A stretch of DNA of 64,000 nt from Trichostrongylus colubriformis (lineage: Eukaryota > Nematoda > Chromadorea > Rhabditida > Trichostrongylidae), in the NCBI GenBank assembly GCA_963978905.1, contig OZ022257.1, forward strand, positions 5,900,965-5,964,964, in the 5' to 3' direction. The notes under the pieces were generated by a model, which saw nothing but the letters and a program-made list of their open reading frames with translations, made no database searches and was not told where the DNA came from. This document shows, one piece after another, positions 57,148 to 64,000 of this stretch (position 1 is its first letter; each line of letters opens with the position of its first letter). The position numbers were made by a program, and so were the translations under genes.

Positions 57148-57371
57148 GACGAAAAATCGCTTCGCGGCGTCGCACTCGCGGCGCCATCACTACCACTTCG
57201 CCAACGTCGATTGTAGTTCCGCTCAGTATGCAGTGGGCTGGTGTTGTGAGGAACCTTCGAAGATTGCAGGTTGGAAGCTTCAGAAGTTCGTATATGCTGT
57301 GGTTGTTGCTGTTTCAACGGATAAAACTACAAACAACTTGCACACCTCCGGCGGCCGCGCCATTTTTCGTC
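57148..57371. mobile_element. Possible TIR element, 224 bp
   Basis: GACGAAAAATCGCTTCGCGG at the left; GCGGCCGCGCCATTTTTCGT at the right, imperfect inverse. No related copy found in the window. Confidence 0.35.
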
Positions 57372-57629
57372 ATAATTGCACCCCCGCACTTCTTTATTGT
57401 CTTTGTATGGGGTTTCAATTTCAAACGAGGATGAATACGAACATTTCAGTCAATACAGTACTCAGTCGCAAAAATACGGATGAACATCTGTATATCTTTG
57501 ATAAATCCCTTTCTATGCGCCACGTATTCGACTTCCATCCGGACTCATAGAAGCATCTGACTGAGTTCTGTATAACCTTCCTGTGTTACTGGTGTTCGTG
57601 CGGAAATGTTGTGCTAACTGCTAACAGAC

Positions 57630-57870
57630 GGGTGGGGTCCACGAGGTCGAATTTCCGCTTTGCGGCGGTGCACTCGCGGCGCCCCCGTACGACTCGCCGT
57701 ATCGATTGCCCGTGGGGAAACAGCCGAGCGTGACTGCGTCACGTTTGCGCTTTCCACTCATGCCACACTGCCTCGCTTGAAGGCTGCCATGCCCTGCCAC
57801 TGGCACTCGTACCCGCCGTGCCGCTCATCGCACGCGGCCGCGCGGAAATTTGACCTCGTGGACCCCACCC
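57630..57870. mobile_element. MULE-type MITE with 9-bp target duplication, 241 bp
   Basis: GGGTGGGGTCCACGAGGTCG at 57630 and inverse CGTGGACCCCACCC ending at 57870. Flanks CTAACAGAC (57621-57629) and CTAACAGAT (57871-57879) differ at one of nine bases. Size and GGGTG start match family A, but the interior is different. Confidence 0.7.
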
Positions 57871-57879
57871 CTAACAGAT

Positions 57880-60417
57880 GGTTTCATGAGTTTGGGCGAA
57901 AGTCGATCTTTCGTTTGCAGTGGTGCCATACGGCGTCTCCAGCCACAAGCATACTTCTTTGATTTCCATTCACAGCTGAACCTATGTTTTTGAATTCTGT
58001 GGTGAGAGCTAATTCATCAAAAATATGATATTAAAAATGTCTAGTGAAGTGAGTAACTTTGTTGGTGTACTGATGGCTGACCACAAGTTGCGATCTGACC
58101 GCCAATAATCTTAAAAATTCATAGCACCGAATTAATGGAAAACCAACATGTTTTTGTAAAGTGCCAGATGGTGTAATGGCAGGAGGCACTATCGGGCCAT
58201 TGCACACGTAATGTCGTTTTTTGACCAAAATTTTTCCCATAAAATTAAGATTTGTGCAGCATATAAACGAAGTAGCTTTTCTGCTTTACAAAAAAAAATA
58301 TGTTCAATTTTCGGATAGGTTAGAATGGGCTGATTTGCAGACGGACGAAGTGAAAGGTTTAGTCTATGGAAAGACCAAACCGGCAAATGATTGAAACATA
58401 TATTGCACATTTGAAAAATTAATCAGTCCTGTATCCCGTATTTAGCCCCGACCCTTCTGCAGGTTCCAACTGGTTGATCGAGAAGTCACGTCATTCGTTT
58501 CTTAATTTCTTTATCAAAAGCAGCTCACTCGAAATGAGAAATTTCTACTCAAATTCCATGTTTATCATTGCTTTTTCTGCCGTTCGGAAAAATTTCTCTG
58601 CTCTATCAAAATTGTGTTTAGATTTGGTTGGTTGCGATTTTTTGAATTTTTAAATCCTGTAATAGGGGTGCAGTTGACATTATTTCACAATTTATTTTTT
58701 CAACAGAAAGTTGAGAAATCCGGTCAATAATGTTTCTCCATCCCTACTCACACTACCTTTTCTTAACATTTCGCCTCTCTCTCAGCGGACTGGTCGAAAA
58801 AATTTTCTTGCCTTGATTCGACGAAATTGTCAAAAATCACCAAGTGACGGCGGAAACCAAATTTGGAAAAAAAGCGAGGCGAATTCTCAAGCAGCCAATT
58901 GGTGGAATTCCAGAAGAGGGTGGGTATAAGTACGAGACACATGGTTGATTGATCGTTCCTGTGGGAAGATAGTGTTTTAATTAATTGGCGGTTTCGTCAA
59001 TTTTTGTAAACTAAACCATCAACTTCGTCATCGTGAAAATCGGCCTCATTATGACGGGTAGAGAAATTGAGCATGATCTCTTCCGGATGATATATGACAT
59101 ATGCTGCACAAAACTGTAACGTTCGAAAAAAATTATTTTAAAGAAAAGTGACATAAGTGACATTAATTATGGAATTACCCAATATTTCACTGGGATCGAA
59201 TCCTGGAACCGTAATCACCACTTACCTCCTATAGCCGAACATGAACTCTATTTGCAATGACTATCTTATGGAAGAAGCAGCGGTACTCTCTGAGACTATA
59301 TGGCATTAAAGTTGAGGTTTAAAAAAAGAAAAAAATAAAAAGATAATTAGGATGGTGATCCAGAATAGTCCATACTGCACCTCTTTTTGCGTGGTTTCCC
59401 GCGTTACATTCCATTTTTCACTAATATCTTTCGCCCTCCAGACTCGGACTTTGACTTCTCATAAAATTGGTTACTCATAAAATGTAACCATCGCCAGTGC
59501 CGTCATCCCCCTCTGCAAAATTTGATATTGCAGAAATGTTATTCTCAAATAATATGAAAATGGATGAAATGAAAGCGTTCGGGCGATGGCCACTTGTTTA
59601 AATTTTCAGTCATCGTGTGATCAAGGACATTGCGCCTTAGCACCCGAACGCTTTTTTCAAAATTATTATTCAAATGTTATTCATAGTCGTTGACCAGTTA
59701 TTTGTTGTCGAACCGCCCTTCCCGATTGGGTCGGTTCGACCTTGGCATTGATTTTTCTCGGTCGCAGTGTGGTTGATTTTTCTCTATCGCGGTCTGGCCA
59801 TCAGTATCATTCGTCACTGGGTTCTGCTATCTGGCTTTCTTTGTAGATTTTCGTATCTCCCCTTTGAGAAAAAATATCAAAAATATTTTTAGTTTCTTTC
59901 TCAACTTCGAGCTGCAAAATGCCGAAACTATGCTGACTATATTGATATCTTTATATAGATGTACCAAGTAACCCTGTGGTGGGATATGCCCCTCAGGGAG
60001 AATGAGATAGGATATTTCAGGCAGCATGTCCTGTTATTCTTCTGCATGTGCCACTATCGACAATGTTCACATTTTTGTTTAGTAGCCTGAATATATCGTG
60101 ATGCCTAAGCTTAGCTGCAGGAATACTCTTGTCTGTATATCTATTCTTTTGTCCTCTGAGCATCATGTTTTACATAAAAGAGTATCGACTTTTTTATACT
60201 TCAAATTGTTGCTCGAAGGCTTCAGCCGTCAAGGACCCCCTCCCCTCCTCCCCCCCCCCCCAAAAAAAAATTATGACCTTTTTCGTGTTACAAGTTATAC
60301 TTCACCCATAAAAGGTGTGGTGTAGACATATTTTATAAAAAGTAATGTAGGTGTACTCCTTATCTGCACCACGATTTTTAATGTCTCTCGTTAGGAGGGA
60401 GCAGCGTTACGTAGTGG
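57880..60417. other. Non-coding stretch
   Basis: No exon chain or element end supported on either strand. A C/A-run lies at 60248-60270 and a B-box-like GGGATCGAATCCTGG at 59201. Confidence 0.4.
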
Positions 60418-60552
60418 ATATGCGACAAAACACTCGAATTGGGTGATGTCACGGAGGGTGCGGCGAAGGTGCACTTCGGCGCAGTCAGTCCTCAAAGAGA
60501 CGGTAAGGACATTATCGCACGCTGTGACTCAATTGGAGTGTCCTACATATAA
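60418..60552. mobile_element. Family B MITE, 135 bp
   Basis: TATGCGACAAAACACTCGAA at the left; inverse CTCAATTGGAGTGTCCTACA at the right. Confidence 0.6.
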
Positions 60553-60997
60553 CCGAACGGAGCAGACCTGTTCATCAATGAGTAAACCTTTTGTTACTAC
60601 AAAAGGATAAACCGTTAGACAAATATCAGGATCGTGTAAGTATAAAATCTCAGAATTTGAGAGTTCCAAGATATAGCCCTGGTAATGATATATAATAGGG
60701 AACTACGAATGTGGCTCGGCTGTATGACGTCAACGTAACAAAAAAAGAAGACTTCTGAAAGTCTGAGAGAAGTGGGATGTTTTGGAATGGACCCTCGAAA
60801 TTATTCATGGTAATGCATTTCACTCGCCGCGAAAAGTCGTTCGGTAAAGTGAGAGCCTTTCAAGAAGAATTGTTTGGACCAATCCGCTGTCCCAACGAGG
60901 AAAGCGTGCTTGGCTTGGCCCACATTGATCCAGGATTTGATCCTTGGACTTGCATTTCCAAACAATATCAGCTGTCACTGCACTACCTCCATCTACG

Positions 60998-61149
60998 TTC
61001 CATTTCGGAGCGTTTGATGGGGCGTGACCTACGGACTTGGGTGAGGGTGTGTCAAACTCTCTCACCCCGCCACACACTCTCACTCTCGCCACTCACTCTG
61101 ACCCTCGCCACTGGGGCCACGCTCTATCTAGCGCTGTGAAATGGACTGT
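60998..61149. mobile_element. Family E MITE, 152 bp
   Basis: TTCCATTTCGGAGCGTTTGA and inverse AGCGCTGTGAAATGGACTGT. The interior CGCCACACACTCTCACTCTC is shared with 25553-25691. Confidence 0.55.
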
Positions 61150-61586
61150 AACTATCATTTGTGTTATTGTATAGCGTAAATTAACATAGTTGGGCTTTAA
61201 GTCAGTCTCTGTTATCACAGAAATTAGCGCTTTGCAACAAGTGACGTGGCGCAGACGCCTTTCTGTGTAATTTCTATACGGAACGATGCTGATATTACGT
61301 CCTTTGTTCACGAGTTTTTCAATAAAGACCATTCATACGAAAGCTCCATGTGACTGCAACATCTTATTGGCTATTCGTTAAAGTAATGAAGAGAATCGGA
61401 ACTGGAAAGGTGTTCCGTGTGGTTTGGTGGCTTTTAAGGGATGATTTTCTGTAGAACTTGCGTAGAAAAGCGTGTCTTAGGCTCTTTACCGCCGCCTCGC
61501 TTGGGTGCGCTTGTATGTAGGGGGTGACAACGACGGACAGCGAATAAGTGTAGGGAGAGGGGGTGGGGCAGGGTAACGGTGGCTCA

Positions 61587-61760
61587 GGCCGCGGTCATAC
61601 TTTGCGGTGCCGGCGGCAGGGCGTGGCTGCGTATCTGTGCGTCTCCGCCTATGCCACCCTGCCTCGTTGCCTGCGTCATCCATGCACCTCCCCCGTGCCA
61701 CTCTCCCTCGCCGCCTGTGAACGCAGCCACGCCTTGCCGGCGGTGAGTATGACCGCGGCC
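61587..61760. mobile_element. Family C MITE, best copy, TCA duplication, 174 bp
   Basis: GGCCGCGGTCATACTTTGCG at 61587 and inverse GAGTATGACCGCGGCC ending at 61760, flanked by TCA on both sides (61584-61586, 61761-61763). Confidence 0.75.
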
Positions 61761-62147
61761 TCAGCTTGCCTCCAGTCTACACCACCCCCTTCGGTATGCA
61801 GTTAGTGCGAAGCACGTCCTTGATCGCAGGAGAGTAGAACATTTCTTGGATTTTCGACCGTTTCATTCCATTCTTCTTGTACTCTTGCATTACTGAGCAC
61901 CTCGACTTTCATATTATATTATACAATCGGGCGAAACTACCGCCAACGGCGTCTTCCTCCCTTCAGATTGGTTAACAGTTAGGTTAAAGCACTGGCGTGG
62001 GATGTCCCAGACAATGCTTGTTCAGTGACTGATTTCAAACTTTTCTGGTTTTTATACTTTTCTAATTGTCGGGAATTTACACTGCGCTTTCAAAAGCTCA
62101 GTACAAATATTACGCTATTATTTATTTTACATTACCACTTACTATTA

Positions 62148-63106
62148 GGTTGTAAGGGAAGTTTTGGCCGGTTCTTCGCGTTCACAAGATAAATTCAAAT
62201 ATCAGAGCGCGTTAACATGAATCAGCTTACATATGGTGCTTCTTAGATAGATAAAAAGTTGCTCTCTCTGAATATATTTATTTGGAATTATTTGGAATGG
62301 AATTGGAATTATTATTATGTTATGATTTATGTTTTATGTTTTATTTATGTTTTATTTGGAATGCCACAAGGTTTTCGATTTATTAGGGAAGTTTTAAAGT
62401 GCTGTGAAAGTGGCACTTTTTGGTTGATTCCACTTCATGAGTTCTTGTTTAGTCGAGTTCCAGCAAAGGCAACCAGAAATTTGGGTATTGCAAGGGGAGG
62501 GAGTGAAGCATTGGATGGAACACTTTGTCACTGGTTTCAGAAGTGCAGAAATGAGAACGAGTTGCTTGAATTTTCGATTGATCAAATCGCTTTAACTAAA
62601 ACGGCAGAAAGCGATGAGCGTCCATACTTGCAGGGGATATCCGCAAGTATGGGCACTGAACAAACAAACATAGTTGACCACCTCAAGTAGCCTCGATTTG
62701 AAAAAAAAGCCCAAAAAAATGGGTGCGGCGCGACCCCTCGGAGCAGCCATGCGCGAGCGCATTTTTCACATATTGTCTTTCAGCAACTGAAGCAGTTGCA
62801 GGACGAAGCCCTCACTCGTCCACCATATTCATCAAATAAAGCGCTAAATAAGCCATACTTTCCCAAACATCTGGACAGCTCCTTCAAAAGCAGTGTATGC
62901 AGAAACAGTAATTTGAATCGACTTTTTTCATTTCGCGCCATCTAAATCAACACTTTTCCATCAAGTTGAGATCTGTGTGTATACGTAATGTTGCCAAGAG
63001 TGTAGCGAATCGAATAGGCTCACTCTGTGAGAAAAGATGCACTCAGCCGAATTATGATCTCCCGAAGTTGAAATTGCAAAAACCGGTCAAAACATTCCTT
63101 ACAACC
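62148..63106 (+). mobile_element. Mariner element with internal deletion, 959 bp
   Basis: Ends GGTTGTAAGGGAAGTTTTGG and inverse AAAACATTCCTTACAACC, TA at the left and TG at the right. An open frame (62400-62690) carries the mariner/SETMAR N-terminal domain: LHEFLFSRVPAKATRNLG and CHWFQKCRNENELLEF. At 62780-62930 a relic of the C-terminal part (ALTRPPYS, PKHLDSSFK) follows directly. The catalytic core is missing. Confidence 0.7.
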
Positions 63107-64000
63107 TGATATTACTATTAGTATTATTGCTACACTGTTATACATAGTATTATTAATTATTTCACAAATTTGTAGAACATAGCAGTGATCTCTCTTCTCT
63201 TCACCTTAAATCGGGAAATACTGTACTTTTACTGAACTTCCAATCATTCATTTTCAATGGCATCTCCAACAGTCTGTTTACGATTTATGACCCTCCTCCG
63301 CTAATTGACTATCGGTAGGAGACTTGTCGTAAAGTAGGAAAGAAGTGATATGGCTTTGGTAGTCCCCTGTTAATGGCTATAGATTAGTTATACATTCAAA
63401 GTCCTCTTCAACTTTGTGGGGACAAGCGTAACTTTTGAGAGTAGCAATAGCTCAGTCGTGCCTCCTGGTAGTGTGGTTCGATTAGAAAGCGATGATGGTG
63501 TCCTAAACTTTTAGGCATAATCGCTTTAGATCGCAACTAATATGGCCACCATAGCTGAATCCCACCGATCGCGTTTCGCGCCATACGCGGCTACATGAAT
63601 TTTCTGTTCCAGTGGCACACATCTTTATGCTCTCGTTTGTGCTCTTTAAGTGTTCGTTCATCAGGGTTTATCTCCACGATCCTCCATCTTCTCTATCCTT
63701 CCCCACGCTTAGACACAACCAATCATTGGATTCCTTCCATCCGTTTGCGCTATCGCCGGCTGAGTAGGCAAGCGAGGCGCATCGCGGTGCTCCCGCGGTA
63801 TTCAGAGGCGGTCGATGCGATAAAGTATATATTAGAAAGGTTGAATGAAGGAGTACCAGGGTCTAAGAAGAAGGTGTGCGGAAATCCACTAAGGAAGAAG
63901 TGGTCAGGTCCTTCGTCCCTCTTGATCTGGCTAGCCCATGAGTGATGGCATGATGTGCTGCACGTGACCGCCACACATCGTAGATCTACATGGTTCCGAT
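63107..64000. other. End of window, no gene supported
   Basis: A tRNA-like relic may lie at 63437-63500 (AATAGCTCAGTCG with GTGGTTCGATTA), too degenerate for a tRNA. An open frame at 63595-63945 has no recognised domain. Confidence 0.35.

Noticed and set aside
60777..61139. Plus-strand ORF of 120 codons
   Set aside because: Its second half is a family E MITE and the rest shows no domain or splice support.
63437..63500. tRNA gene
   Set aside because: A-box-like and B-box-like sequences occur but the stems do not pair.
1..64000. CRISPR arrays, bacterial operons, rRNA genes, antiviral or toxin systems
   Set aside because: No regularly spaced repeats, polycistronic bacterial layout or rRNA-like sequence was seen; gene structure is that of a nematode nucleus.

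Overview
The window looks like nuclear DNA of a nematode, most likely a strongylid or hookworm-like parasite (inference). The support is: genes split into many exons with the nematode acceptor consensus TTTTCAG, mostly short introns, acceptor-like sites a few bases upstream of start codons as expected for spliced-leader trans-splicing, Tc1/mariner-type transposons, tRNA-derived SINE-like repeats, and very many short inverted-repeat elements. There is no bacterial gene organisation, CRISPR array or rRNA gene.

Protein-coding content is sparse. From left to right I could join by reading frame and splice phase: C-terminal exons of a TTC38-like TPR protein, possibly broken (96-2763); the first three exons of a small basic protein (8036-8340); a Pro/Gln/Lys repeat protein whose 2.4 kb intron holds two transposons (10315-13773); a 117-residue single-pass membrane protein (16313-17414); one better-supported exon pair of an unknown protein (22409-22906) and one weaker, frame-ambiguous pair (21170-21369); a 13-exon SLC2/MFS sugar-transporter-like gene (30685-37037); on the minus strand a 14-exon gene for an unrecognised, probably nuclear protein (44101-38158); a small minus-strand Ser/Thr/Lys-rich gene (48663-48345); and an 11-exon DNAJC21 co-chaperone orthologue with two C2H2 fingers (54028-50256). 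All exon joins in the larger genes are phase-consistent.

The rest is repeat-rich. Recognisable transposons are a degenerate DD37D maT-type element (11369-12639), two internally deleted mariners (51121-51983, 62148-63106), a pair of 504/505 bp Tc-like derivatives in opposite orientation, and a mariner MITE. At least five MITE or foldback families recur. One has 9-bp target duplications (Mutator-like) and another has 3-bp TTA/TCA duplications (PIF/Harbinger-like). Several elements sit in introns of the genes above, one is nested inside another, and one appears to supply the stop codon of the TTC38-like reading frame.

The genes do not form a pathway. The minus-strand unknown gene and the DNAJC21 gene are separated by about 6 kb of mostly repeats, and the transporter lies tail to tail with the unknown gene (stop codons about 1.1 kb apart). 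I found no convincing new multi-gene system. The most novel items are the unrecognised 14-exon protein and the organisation of the foldback elements.
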